A DNA stretch of 64,000 bases, from the NCBI GenBank assembly GCA_002914845.1, contig JXTC01000068.1:717284-781283 (forward strand), read 5' to 3'. A program made the position numbers and the translations under genes. The stretch is from Trema orientale. Taxonomy: Eukaryota; Streptophyta; Magnoliopsida; Rosales; Cannabaceae. Shown here one piece after another: positions 1-13,100 of this stretch. Numbering within the stretch: the first letter of the stretch is position 1; every line of letters begins with the position of its first letter. Below the pieces are notes generated by a model. That model made no database searches and was not told the origin of the DNA. It saw only the letters and a list, made by a program, of their open reading frames with translations.

Positions 1-89
1 ATTATGCACAAATTCAAATAGAAAAATGTCATTTTATTAATTCAGCAAATACCCAAAATATACATGCTTTTAGGGCATAAACCCTAACA
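1..89 (-). mobile_element. Probable Copia-type LTR end inserted in the lysyl-tRNA synthetase exon
   Basis: Read on the minus strand, the sequence from 89 down to 1 begins TGTTAGGGTTTATGCCC and includes an AATAAAATGACA stretch. It follows directly on in-frame synthetase codons (...VQLI). A TG start, this opening and the AATAAA-like motif resemble the 5' end of many plant Copia LTRs; that resemblance is from memory of the family, not from a search. The rest of the element lies outside the window, so the CA end and the target duplication cannot be seen. It could instead be an intron start at the GT of TGTTAGG. Confidence 0.5.
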
Positions 90-670
90 GATATAAGTTG
101 AACTTTGGCATGGTCACCATAAATGTCGTAGAAGTAGAGCTTCGAAGACGATCCTCGTTTGCTCATGATTCTCCCTTGACAAAATTAAGAAAACACATTA
201 ATTAATGAAACATTTTATTATACTAATGCCATCATTTTAAATTAACTTATTTATTAAACCATTTGATAAATATGAGTACCAGCTAAAGAGATTTCATCTG
301 TTTCAACATGTTCTCCAGCATCCAAGCTTCCATATGTTCCGATGAATTCGGCGACAGTCATCGACACCGTGAACTTGTGAGGGTAAGGATTGATCCCAGA
401 TGCCTTTGTTAATGCTAGGCTTGCTAGCCTGTTCTCCAAGTATTGCTGCAGCAGAACATATTGATAAAAAGCTTTCTTATTTGGGTTATTGGGAGGGAAA
501 AAAAAAAATACAGAAAAAGAGAAGTTCCTTTCATATTCTTTTTTTCAAGAAGTGTATTTAAAACCAAAGAAAGTTGTAAGTTTAAGAAGGGGGAACCTAC
601 AGTAGGATCCATGTTATCATCCTCTCCAACATGATTCTTCTGATGCACTGATTTAGTTGCCATTGAAACC
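90..670 (-). pseudogene. Lysyl-tRNA synthetase (cytosolic type) N-terminal fragment, interrupted
   Basis: Three minus-strand exons can be read: 670-601 (ends ...DDNMDPT), 445-280 (starts QYLENRL, contains NPYPHKF and ends SLAG) and 174 to about 90 (RIMSKRGSSSKLYFYD, then KVQLI). Joined, they match the region just before and into the OB-fold anticodon-binding domain of plant cytosolic lysyl-tRNA synthetase, which charges tRNA-Lys. Splice phases agree (T|Q phase 0; G split between exons 2 and 3). The lysine-rich N-terminal extension expected upstream was not found. The third exon stops matching at position 89, where an LTR-like sequence starts (TGTTAGGG on the minus strand). The family is about 600 aa, so most of the enzyme is either outside the window or lost. 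A broken duplicate copy is the simplest reading, but the left window edge prevents proof. Confidence 0.7.
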
Positions 671-2169
671 TGCAGATGCAATATTTCTGTCACGATGCAA
701 TACAAATATAAATATACATATCTGTATGATAATGAAGCTCTACGACATTCTTAATGGACTTAGCATCAATGGCTTTGGTTTCTCCTAGTTGTTTTAAATT
801 TATTTTCAAAATAGTTACTGTCCGTAAAAGAGTTTAAATGCTTCAATCTAAGTACTCAACCAAATTGTTGAAACACCCGTAAAGCTAACAGTCACCTTTT
901 TCCACAAAAGCACCACTTCTTGAGCTTCCAAATTAAGCATCAAGTTTTACCCAACCCACATTTTTTTTTTTCAACTAAACTTATTCTGATTGTTACCCAC
1001 TTAAGTATTCTGTATTTGGTCTATAAAGATGTAATTTCCTCATTCATACATAAATCACAACCCAAATTTTTTTTCTCCCCCTAGCTTTTTTTTTTTTTTT
1101 TTGGGCCTAATTTTCTCTTTGAAGAGTAGCAATACATAAAAACGCAAAAGCCATAGAAGAAAAACTTAAAAACACAAACGTAAAGGAGATATAACCATGA
1201 GCAGTACTTGTTGGTAGGCGTTGTAGCTAGTAGATTTCTGTTGAAGCTGTGTTCTCGAGTCTGAAGCAAAACAAGCCAGTTTTTTTCTTTATGCTTTTCC
1301 TTTTGGGAGAGAAAGAAAGAAACCAGTGAGTTATGCTCCAAGATGCCTTATTGGACTTAATTAATCAACGTCTTAGATTTTGTATTGAGACGTGATTTTA
1401 GAGAGAGAGAAGTGAAGAACTTAGAGAAAGAGGGGACTTAGAGAGAGATTATATGGACCATTAGACCTTAAAAAATAATAACAATGAACGACCGTAGAAC
1501 AAGAAAGACTTATTAAACCAAATTAGAAAACCAACTAATTCCACAACAAAAATCTTTTAAAAGAATAAAAAAATTAAACTAGTTATTTAAAATTAAACAT
1601 CATAGGGAAAGTAGAAGTACAGGTTTTGTCACTCTTAAGTTCTTTTTGGCCTATTGACTACGGTCCAACTTTCTTGATCCCCAAGAAATGTTCAATTTTC
1701 GTCAACTTTTATACAATAAAATAAGTTCATAGTGGATAATATTATGTATCCTTTGCTTTCCTGTAGTCAATTACTAACGTTTGTTTATTTATTTGTCTTT
1801 TTTTGAATTGGTCCAACTGTTTAGTTTGTTCGTTCCTTTTTGTAATGGATAAGGAAAAATGTTGCTGAAAAAATAAGAAAGAAAAAAAACAGAGAATAAA
1901 AAATTTGTATGTGATAGCTGCCCTCTACCAGCTGAGTCATAAATCCATAATAAGTTTTTAGTGGTACAATTAAAGTTAAAAGAGTCGCACGTATATTTCT
2001 TTTTCGGGGAAAAGAGTCATATATCTACTACTATATAATAGAAAGGAATAGTCTTGGAACTCTGTATTATTCCAGCTACTTCAACTATTTTTTAGTAATA
2101 TTTGTTGTGTTCATTTGAATGCATTGATCACAATTAGAGGAAATTACAATGGATGCCTCTTTTCTAACT

Positions 2170-2610
2170 TAAATGTTGATGAATGTCTCTTTTTCATTTT
2201 ATTGGTCTCTTTTTCATTTTATTAAAATCTATATCATTTTTAAAACTTATGTGTTAATGAATGTCTCTTTTTCATTTTATTAAAATTTATATCATTTTTA
2301 AGTTATAATGATTGGAGTTTACTATTTTTATTTTTGAATGAATTAGAGTTTACTATTATACCCTTATTTGAGTTAATTAGACATATTCATGTATATAATT
2401 TTATGCATGAATATTTTTAAAACTTATGTGTTAATGAATGTCTCTTTTTCATTTTATTAAAATCTATATCATTTTTAAGTTATAATGATTGGAGTTTACT
2501 ATTTTTATTTTTGAATGGATTAGAGTTTACTATTTTTATTTTTGAATGGATTAGAGTTTACTATTATACCTTTATTTGAGTTAATTAGACATATTCATGT
2601 CTAATTATTT
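2170..2610. repeat. Tandem direct repeat, unit about 177 bp
   Basis: A unit running from AAAACTTATGTGTTAATGAA (about 2241) to GACATATTCATGT is repeated from about 2418 to 2600 with few changes. A partial copy lies before it, and a short internal duplication of the GAATGGATTAGAGTTTACTA segment lies inside the second unit. Non-coding and very AT-rich. Confidence 0.75.
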
Positions 2611-2611
2611 G

Positions 2612-4105
2612 AAAATTTTTTTATTTTTATACTTAATATATCAAAATATATTGATTTATTTTGTATAAAATTGATTTATTTTGTATAGATTTATCTATTT
2701 TTAAAAAAGCGGCTATTTATGAAATAAAATTATAAAATGGCCATTTATTAAATAGGTGTAAAAAATAGTTATTTTTTAAATTGATCTAAGGAGAAATTTA
2801 AAAGTTTCTTCTTTTAGGCTTTTCGTCCTCCACTTAATGTTAATAATATAGAAAATTCAAAAGAACATGAACTGAGAAAGAAATATCAAGTTATAATATA
2901 AGTATATCGAAATTCTAAGAATAACTTGGATGATATATGAAAAAATGCCAGCTGATATACAGTCGGTTTCTTTAGGCTTAGTCTTTTGGTCAAATTGTGA
3001 TTTTTTTTTCCCTCAGTTTTCTTTTCAAATTTTCCTTTCCTTATTTTTTTAACACTTCCATTTGTTTGCCAACTTGTTGGTTTCACTCTTTTTTGCCAAC
3101 TTTTATAAATAACAATACAAATTGATTAACGGGTACGTGCCCAGTACTAGTATATATATATATATATATATAAACACACATATAGATCCCCATATCTATG
3201 GGCGCGTCTACAGTAGGGGCGCCCCTACGTAGGGCTCTGTCTATTCACCGTTGGATGAGAATCTGTATATAAATAGATTCTCCACAGATTCCCGTTATTC
3301 CCTACAGATTCCCATCCAACGATAATTAAGGCATGACCCTACGTAGGGACGCCCCTACCGTAGCCATCCCTATATCTATTTTATATGAGAAAGTTATGAA
3401 TTGCTCGTGTGGTTTCTTAGGTAAATAATCCAATTTTGGGTCTTTCATTGATAATTATCTGTTTCTAAAAATACCACTAAAAAATGGTCCAATCTATCCA
3501 AAAAACCAAAACATAAGAAATATATTAATTTTATAATAAATATAGTAGTGTCAAAATTGATATCCTCTGATACACAAAATTGATATGAAATACATAAAGA
3601 CTATTTAGCAAACGCTTTGAAAAAAAAAAAAAAAACAAGGTTATTTATTAAACAGGTGAAAGAAATATCATTTACTTGGAATTTCAAGAGGAAAAAAAAA
3701 GATTATTATTATTATTATTATTATTAAATGAAAGGGACGGAGGTATTAGTATTTTTTAATGATTTAGTCAACCTCAAACTGAAATTTAGAGTTCTTTAGA
3801 AAAAAAAAAAAAAGAAATTTAGAGCATTCTAATACATAATGATGTAGTATTATTAGCTCGAATTTTTGTAAGAAGCCCATTCCTTATTGCGTATTTATAA
3901 GGAATGATTTTTTTTTTAAGATCAATTTGAAAAATACTCTTTTTTTTATACTTATTTAATAAATAACCATTTCATAATTTTATTTGATAAATGATCATTT
4001 TTAGTTGATCTATTTAATTATAAAGTAAATCAATTTTTCAAAAAATAAATCAATTTTCAAAAAATAAATCAATATATTTTGATATATTAAACATGAAGAA
4101 CGACG
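2612..4105. repeat. Inverted repeat pair flanking a MITE
   Basis: Sequence at about 2612-2800 (TTAATATATCAAAATATATTG, then ATAAATGGCCATTTATTA-like text) reappears in reverse complement at about 3925-4105. Both arms are AT-rich and contain no ORF. They may be the ends of one foldback element or two opposed copies of a dispersed repeat. Confidence 0.5.
3200..3370. mobile_element. 171-bp palindromic MITE, copy 1 (Mutator-like)
   Basis: The terminal inverted repeats share CTACRGTAGGGGCG and CCCTACGTAGGG, and the inner part (ACCGTTGGATGAGAATCTGT against its inverse) is also inverted, so the whole element can fold into one hairpin. It is flanked by 9-bp direct repeats that match at 8 of 9 positions (CATATCTAT at 3191-3199; TATATCTAT at 3371-3379). 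Nine-bp duplications are typical of Mutator-like elements. Two more copies lie at 34513-34698 and 39265-39435. There is no coding capacity. Confidence 0.85.
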
Positions 4106-4797
4106 ATTTTTAAATAATTTTCAAATTTTAACCATTTTTTAACAGTGTTTGAAAAATAGTTATTTTATCCAAAATTCGGCCATTTTGCTGGAAAAATCCT
4201 TCTATATTTCCCACACACAAAAAAATAAGTAAAATGCCATGTTTTAAACCACAATTATGTTTTTACTCTAATACACAATGTTATTTTTAATTTAATAATT
4301 GATAAGTTAAATGATGTAATTTGTTGAATATTGAAAAGTCTAGGTTAAGCATGGTAAATTTTATAAGTAAATGATCGTCTATTTGAAATTATGGATAGAC
4401 ATCTCAAAATTTTATACACGATAACAAAGTTGAATGATAAATTTGGCATTCAACTATAGCTTAATGCCAAATTTGACACAAAGTATAATATATATCTAAT
4501 TTTGTGCAAAACATAGCATAACATTAGAACAAGATTAAATTTTGTGCTGTATATCCTAAGTATATTATTGTGCATTTTGTGCTATATGCTAAAGTATAAC
4601 ATTAGCACACTAATTTAACGTTGAATTGGAGCTTTCAGTTCACATCAACAACCTTTAATAATAAAATGAAGGGCAATGACTTAGTACGTTTATAGAGGTT
4701 GATTAAATGTTGTAGAGTAACATGCTGCACTAAATAATAATCAAGTATAACAGGAAAAAAAAAAAACTAAATTATTACACGAGTGAAGTACAAATAT

Positions 4798-4955
4798 ATT
4801 GATGTAGTTTTTTTATTTTTAGAAATTTGCACGTGTTCTTAGAAATCACACTACTATTTCAAAACACCGAATACAATAAATTGATGTAGTTTTTTTCATT
4901 TTTAGAAATTTTGCACATGCTCTTAGAAATCACACTACTATTTTAAAACACCGGA
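4798..4955. repeat. Tandem duplication, unit about 83 bp
   Basis: The block TTGATGTAGTTTTTTTATTT through CACACTACTATTT and AAAACACCG occurs twice in direct orientation with about 90 percent identity by eye. Confidence 0.75.
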
Positions 4956-5317
4956 GGATTACATGTTTTTATTTACTACTATTTTGCAAAATTAGATGTT
5001 TTAGTCTTTTTAGTTTAGGTATGAAACTGAAAACTTTATTTGCTATTCTGGGGCAAAGTGAAATTTTGAAAATTACAGGTTTCAAATTTAAAGAAAAAGA
5101 ACTATAAGGATATGTTTGTAATTAATCCATAGTACATTGACTAAAAACAAAAAAAANTTCTGTAAATTTTAAATTGTAGCTCTCTTGGTTTGAATGTTTC
5201 TGCGTATATGCATCGTGATGATCATCACTGAAACGAAGTTAGAAAAAAATTTAGGAAACAAAAAAGAAAATTTCCAAAAAATAAAAAATAAAAATCCAAT
5301 CTTTGAGCTGATTCGCC

Positions 5318-8300
5318 ATGTTTGCGAAGCGTCTCTTACAGAAAGCTGTTCACAATTCTCAGGTACTTTTACTTCTTTCATTTCTCAAAATTGTTTCTTC
5401 GTTTAGCTCCTAACAAAATTTTCTAATCTTCGATCAAATCTATCCATGGCGACGGTCTAGGGTTTCATTTTTTCAATTTAAATTTCAAATTTTTTTTTGT
5501 TATTTTTGTTTTCATTTTGTGATTTTATTATCTGCGTTATTCATTAAAGTCTGTAAACTTTGTACTGTTTGATTTGATTTTATCAATTTTGATTGGTTTC
5601 AATTTTTATGGAGAATGGAATGGAAATTATGGATTAAAGTTTTTTTTTGGTTTTTTTTGGTTTTTATAATAATTTTTGTGTTGATTTTAGCAGAACTTGA
5701 AACAAGGCAATTTGACGGAAACAGACTTGGACCTGCGAATTTCAGTTCACTATGGCATCCCTTCTACGTCTTCTCTTCTTGCTTTCGACCCAATTCAGCG
5801 CCTTTTAGCCATTGGAACACTGTGAGCTGATTTCCATTTGTGTTTATGTGTTTTGGTCAAAATTTGAGCTATTAGCTAAGTTCTAGGATTGGCTATTTGG
5901 CGTAAGAAAAGAAAATCAGCTGATAAAATCAATTCATACATTTCGTTTCTATGATACCAAAAATTATAGTTACGTTAAGTCTGTAGTTTTGTTATTTGTT
6001 ATCTGAAAAATGTGGTTTCGATGATGGGGTTTTGCACTTTCCCCACTTAGTGATAATTAGGGCGAGTGTTCCTTGAGGATATTTGGTGGAGTGGCAACAC
6101 TAGTGATCATGAGCTTAGACAAAAGTTAGGAGGTTCGCCAACACCACTGAACTAAATTGCCTGGTGGGAATTGGGGTGGCTTGGATATAAATTAGTTCTG
6201 TATTTTAAGTATAAAATCATGAAGTTAGATGTTACATCATCTGGCACTACATTTCCACTGACTCAATTTATTACTTTTCATTTTTTGGGCAGGGATGGAA
6301 GGATAAAAGTGATCGGTGGGGATGGCATTGAAGGGATTTTTATATCCCCAAAGCAATTACCTTACAAAAACATTGAGGTACGTACTGAGGTTCTGAACTA
6401 TTGGAATGCTGTGTTGATATTTTTCCTATGTGGCAAATTTAGTTGTGACATCTAAGGTTATAAGGCATTTATGAATAACCTATAAGCAATGCACGATTGA
6501 GGACTATTTGTGTGTTTGCCGGTGTGTCTGAGTGTTTATGCTGTGTATATGTACATATCTCTTAACTTTTACTTTCACATTCTTCCTCTTTCTTGGGCGG
6601 CAGATATAATGCTTATTGTTGTTTTGGCAGTTTCTGCAAAACCAGGGATACTTGGTTAGCATTTTAAATGACAATGATATTCAGGTATGGCTCCTTATCA
6701 ACTTTGAAATTTCTGTCTCCAGTCAAACTTGATTTGTCATAATTTGAATCATTGAATTGTAATGAGAGAACTCCTTTGAACTTCTTGATCACGTGTTATT
6801 TTAAGCTCCTTTTTGTCAGTTTTCAATTTTGATGACTCTCAAGTATCATTTGGTTGTTTGTCACTGGCTTTTTGTTTTCTTTCAGTTCTTTTTTCAGTAA
6901 TTTTATTCCATGATAGCAACTTACATAGTTTCTTGGTCTAAATTAAGAAAATGTTTTGTATCTCTATTTGGGGCAAGGAAGGCATTAGCAGGTAATTGTT
7001 GATAGTCTTGTGGGTGTTGATTTTGCAATGCTAGTTGAATTTTAAACTTTAGCTATTAGGAAGGGCTTAAATTTGATTTAGTTTTTCAGTTAGTCAAGTT
7101 TTATTATTCACTTTTCATTTTCACAGATTTGGAATCTTGAGAGAAGGTGCCTAGTTTGCTGTTTACAGTGGGAAACCAATATAACTGCTTTCGCGGCAGT
7201 CCATGGCTCCAACTTCATGTACATTACTGATTTATATAAAAGATGTCACATATATTCTTAATTAGCTCCTATTGGCTGGAAGGTTAAAGAGTGGTGGAAA
7301 TCACTTCATAACGTTATTATTATATTACAAATTGCAGGTATGTCGGTGATGAGTATGGTTTGATGTCTGTGGTGAAATTCAATGTTGAAGAGGAAAGTCT
7401 TTTGCGGTTGCCCTATCATGTATCTGCAAATACTATAAGTGGTAATTTATACTCCAAAATATATTGTATTGTTTCTGCCTCTCCTTCTTGTTTCTATGTA
7501 GCTATCATCCTTGAGGCTGCCAAACAGTTTTATGTGGTTTTGCAACCTTATGATTTGAACTAAAGTTAAGAATTGATTTGGAAAAGGAAAAGTTTCAATT
7601 CCTAATTTTGTCCAATCATTAGCAGGGAAAAGAAAAAAGAACAAAAAACAGAACCAAAGTCTAATAACTAGATAAAAAAACCTCAAGGGTTATCTTATAT
7701 GTTTATTATTTATTTATTTTTTTTATAATTTTTAAATTTATATTTACATAGGATCATCTCCTTTGTTGAGTCTCATGCTATCATGTGATTATGTTTTCTA
7801 ATGTCCCAATGGATCAGCTCAAATGCATCTTAATAGATTATGATTTTATACAATTTTGAAATTCAATAAATGAATGGTTTTGCTTCCCTTTGTGGGCACA
7901 ATAATTATTCCATATGCATGTACCCAATTAGTTGCAACTGGAAGAGAGTTCTCACAGAAGCGAAGTATGTATAATTGGTATGAATTGCTTAACCTCTGGC
8001 ATTTCCATAATTTGAAAGTTTGATGTCTCCATAGTCAATATTATTGGTATACTAGGGTACAAGTGGTTCGTTTAAATTTATGTTACTCCTTGCTCCCTTC
8101 AATTGATCAATGGTCCTATAATCCACTAACTGAGAATGACTACTTTTTTCACATATGCTGCTGTTTGCTATCACTATGAACATGCTTGCAGAGGTGACGG
8201 TTTGAAATCAATATGGTGAAATTTTGTCCCAGAGAGCCATATGGCTAAAATGTCTTTTAACTAATGAATTAAAACATCTCTTAAAATTCACTTATTGCAT

Positions 8301-10155
8301 GTATTTACTTTTATTTTTATTTAATTCCATTCCTTTTCTTTTCCCATTCAACAGAGGCTGCTGAATTTCCATTTACTAGTGACCAACCTATTGTTGGAGT
8401 TCTCCCCCAACCTCATTCTTCAGGAAATAGGCAAGACATACTGAAAAACTATTATTATTATTATGAGATGCTAAATCTACTTCCTTTTCTAATGAAGTGG
8501 CTTATTAACTAGCCATAAGGTCCAATTTTTGCTAGCTTGCAAAGACACTCATTAATCGTAGTCATATTGACTGTTAAACAAAACCAAGTCATTGTAGTAG
8601 CTAGGAGTGGAGAGTTATTTAAAGTTTGGACATTCGGGAAGGTTTATGTAATTTACAGTTGTACTGGTACTAGCAATACATTGAGTTTATAACTGAAGCT
8701 TCAGTAATACAGACTCCCTAAGTGCTCAAAAAAGTGGGTACAAATTTGTTGGTTTGTTTCTTATGAAAAACTTAGTAATGTTTCTTTCCTTTCCTCTTCT
8801 CTTTTGGCTCTTGATCTTTTATGAGGATAGGTCGATAATTACTTAACTCATCAATCACTTTCTTAGGGAGCATGAAAACAAGAGTTGAGACCGTAAGAAA
8901 GCTTGTTTGAAAGTTTAAACTATTCTCAGTCTACTATATGTGTTTAATTATGACAACTAAAGCTTTTTTCTGATTATTTTGGCAGAGTACTTATTGCATA
9001 TCAGAATGGGTTGGTTGCCCTTTGGGACATTATTGAAGCTAGAATTGTTTTTTTTGGAGGTGGTAAGGATCTCCAGCTGAAGGATGAAGTTGTAGAAGCC
9101 TCAGGTGAAGCCAATGTAAATTCTCTAGAAGATTCATCAAAACAATACTTAGAAGAGAAAGAGATAAGTGCTCTTTGTTGGGCATCTTCCAGTGGGTCCA
9201 TTCTCGCTGTGGGGTATGTAGATGGAGATATTTTGTTTTGGAACACATCGTCCTCAGCTTCTAGTAAAGGTCAACAAGCTTTGTTGTCATCAAATAATGT
9301 TGTTAAGTTACGATTATCATCTGCCGAAAGGAGACTCCCTGTTATTGTCTTACAGTGGTCTGCAACTAATAAATCCCGCAGTGATTGTGATGGCCAGCTG
9401 TTTATTTATGGTGGAGATGAAATAGGATCTGAGGAAGTTCTAACGGTGTGTTATTCTTCAAATGTTGTTCAACATTGTCTTGTTTTGTTTGTCTAAAAAG
9501 CTTCCTGAAAGATATTAATAACTTCTAAAATGGTAACATTTCATAGACTCTGCAATACTCTTAATAGAGCAAAGGATTCTCCTGTAGTCAGATAATTAAG
9601 TACAAATATTTAAAGTTCTCATATTTTGTTTTGATATCAAAAAGAGTGCCTTTTGTATGTTTTCACTTTTTCTCCTAACGTGTAATATTTGACTTATTGA
9701 ATTGTATTAGTTCATCATTTCTGAATGAAGCGGTGCCTTGTCTTCTTCAAATATCTCTTAGCACCTAACTTATAATCAGTCTTGATATTATGTTTCTTTC
9801 AGGTTTTAACACTTGAATGGTCATCTGGGACGGAAACTTTAAGATGTGTTGGTCGCACAGATCTTACACTTAGTGGCTCTTTTGCAGACATGGTTTTGGT
9901 ACCTAGTGCTGGGGCAACTGGGAGTAACAAAAAAGCTGATGTGTTTGTGTTGACGAGCCCTGGGGAACTGCATCTTTATGATGATGCTAACCTCTCTTCC
10001 TTGACATCTCAGCAAGAGAGAAAACCATCTGTTAGTGCAGTAGAATTTCCTGCCGTGATACCTGCGAGTGATCCAACCATCACCATAGCAAAACTTATTA
10101 AACTCCCACCCGGGGAAAACTCATTAGAGACTCTATTGGAGGTATTGCATCGTTT

Positions 10156-10190
<35 letters not shown>

Positions 10191-13100
10191 TGTCAAAAGT
10201 GGCTCAACCATCATATTTCTTTGTTCAATTTGGTCTTACTAAATAATCTTGTTTCCCTTGTATTAGATAACCTCACTTATGAGAAGTGGCTCAACATCAT
10301 CCCTAGCTGATGGAGCAAAGTGGCCGCTGACTGGGGGTGTGCCCAGTCAGTTGTCTACTACTAGCAATATAAAGACTGAAAGAGTGTATCTAGCTGGGTA
10401 TTCTGATGGATCTGTTAGGATATGGGATGCCACTCTACCAGTCTTATATTTTGCTTGTGCTTTAGAAGGGCAGGTAACAGAGGATTTTACAATTCTTCTC
10501 AATGTTATAAAAGATGTATTCTTGTAATTTGCTTCTTTTATCAAACTATCTCATATGACTAGCAGGTGCAAGGTATTAAAGTGGCTGGTTCAAGTGCTCC
10601 TGTTTCGGAGTTGGATTTCTGCTTCCTGACTTTAAGTTTGGCCGTAGGCAATGAATGTGGTCTGGTCAGATATCTGTATTTTTCGTATTCAGTCTTATAA
10701 TAATTCTCCTTTATTTATTTATTTCTTCCTAAAAATAGTTATTTTGACTTGTATAGGTTCGTGTTTATAATCTTAAAGGATTTCCAGATGGAACAAACTT
10801 TCACTTTGTGACAGATACTAAACATGAAGGTAAACTGTAAACGACACCCAGCACTATGATTGTATCTTATTGTGTTTTGTTGACTATTGCTTTGGATCTT
10901 ACGCGCATAAGCTAGTAAGCTACCATCTTTCTATCCTGTCAAAATCACATTTGGTTCCTAAATGTTTTCTTCATAACACACGGAGATCAACATTATAGTA
11001 TCAGTGAGAAGGTACCGGAGAGGAAAAAATAGAACACTGCTGAGAAACTTATTTTTTTATTAACTGATAAAAAACGTACAGAACATGGCTGAGAATAAAT
11101 AGAGTTATTCCAGCTGATAACAAACCATGAAACTAGGAAAATAATCTGCTAGAAATCAGGAAAAAAATACGAATTTAAAACCACCAAACTAAATCCTATC
11201 TTGTCTCCTAAAATTTGAATTGCATAAGCTATCCAAGAAATCTTCAACAACCTCTCGGTTTACAGGTCATCCCAGAGATCTTTCAACATACTTCATGTTT
11301 TCTAAATGACCAATTAGCTTATAGACTTTGGATATTTATGTGACCAAAATATTTCTCAAAGCTGATTGGATAAAGGTGGTTGTCAATAATTGAGTGGTGT
11401 AGGTTCTGCATTTAGTCTTTTAAATCTTTTGAAGCTTTTGTTGAAAATGAAACTTATCTCTCTTCATGAAAGCCAATCCAAGTACAAGTATGAAACAAAA
11501 TTATACCAATGTCATGTGTTAGATATGTGATAATATCAGGGTTCTCCAAAATGGTGCAGCAGAAATGCTACAAAATTAAAAATCGTAGACAACAACTTTT
11601 TGGTAAACTATTAAATCGTTTGCAGTTTTAACTAGGAGAATTTTAAGCCTTCTTAATATATATGCACGTTGACATTATAAATGCTGTTGGTTTTATGATT
11701 AACACTTGCTCTCCTAATCTATGGTCTATTTTAGAAATGGCTATTAGTTCTGTTTCCAGACTTTCTAGCAAGTCTGACTTTTTTTTTTGGCTCTCTGTTT
11801 GTTATATCATATATGATGCTGCTCTGACTTAGGATTATATGAAACAATTACAAAGATAAGGTAAACTAGGTCATATTTTTGAGATGGAAAAAAAAAAAAG
11901 TGCAACAAGAGTCTACCACTATCACTTATAGATCCCCAAACTTTCAAATATTCAGTGATTGCTTGATTTGCCAACCAAAAGAACTTCTATAGACATTGAT
12001 AGGCAGTCTTCTATTAACATCCTTAATTATATCATTTTTTCGATTCAAGAGGTTTTGTATATATTCTCCATCTCATTAATGGCTTGTTAGTGTGAAGCAC
12101 CGTGCACCAGGGGGAAAAAAGTTTAGTTTATGTGCCCACACATTGCCATTTATGAAAATTCGGTAGTGGGGAACAAAAAATATCAAATGCAATGCACATT
12201 TTTTAACTGTAAGGTCTTACTAAGTCTTCATTATATTTTCTTTTCTTTTTTTTTATATGATTATGATATGTTCTAACTTTTGGAAAGGCGCACTATTAAT
12301 AGTATAAGAAGCCCCTCTGTTATTTAATTCATTTCTGAAGTTATATCATTCTCTGCACAGTTCACAGTTTGTCTCAAGAAAAAGGACTTCAATGTGGTGC
12401 TGTTTTTTCTCTTACCAATTCCCCAGTTCAAACAATACGTTTTGTGCATTCTGGAGTGAAACTTGCTGTTGGATATAAATGTGGCCGTGTGAGTACAATC
12501 TATCTATTTCCCTGATTTGTATCATCTGTTGCCATTATAATTAGGTTAAATTTTAGGCTGTAATTTAAGATGCTTCGTCAGTATAAGGGTTTCTGAAATT
12601 TATTGATTCTTTTCAGCTTGCAGTAATTGACATGAGTTCCTTATCAGTTGCGTTCTTTCTAAATGATGTATCTTGCTCTAACTCACCAGTCCTTTCAATA
12701 AGTTGGAAAGAACTTGCAAATTCTCATAGTCTTGCAAAGAGCCCAAAGAATTCAGAAACAAATACTTCACTTCACTCTGCAAAGGAAGTAATGTTTATCT
12801 TAACGAAGGATGCAAAGATTAATGTGGTTGATGGCATTAATGGCAATATGATCTGTCCGAGCCCGTGGAACTTGAAAAAGGAATCAATTGCGATTTCAAT
12901 GTATGTTATAGGCAAGTACTGTTTTCATCTACAACCGAAAAATAATTTTCAAAGTTTAGCAGCAATTATATATCACAAAACCCTGAGAAATTTGTGTGTT
13001 ACAGAGGGTAACGTCTCTTCTTCTAAGATAAGCAATGAGAAGCAGCCAGAAGAATGCTTAAAGGATACTGCTATTAAGGAACCTGCTTCAGATGGTTCTC

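Larger units (their letters stand above)
671..5317. other. AT-rich intergenic region with repeats
   Basis: No convincing gene is seen. The stretch holds a GA-rich patch at 1390-1450, tandem repeats at 2170-2610 and 4798-4955, an inverted repeat pair near 2612-2800 and 3925-4105, a TA microsatellite at 3150-3172 and a 171-bp MITE at 3200-3370. The promoter of the tomosyn-like gene should lie in its last few hundred bases. Confidence 0.6.

Noticed and set aside
1081..1341. 86-codon minus-strand ORF as the missing first exon of the lysyl-tRNA synthetase
   Set aside because: It lacks the Lys/Glu-rich extension expected and ends in a poly-lysine run coded by poly-T; no matching donor was found.
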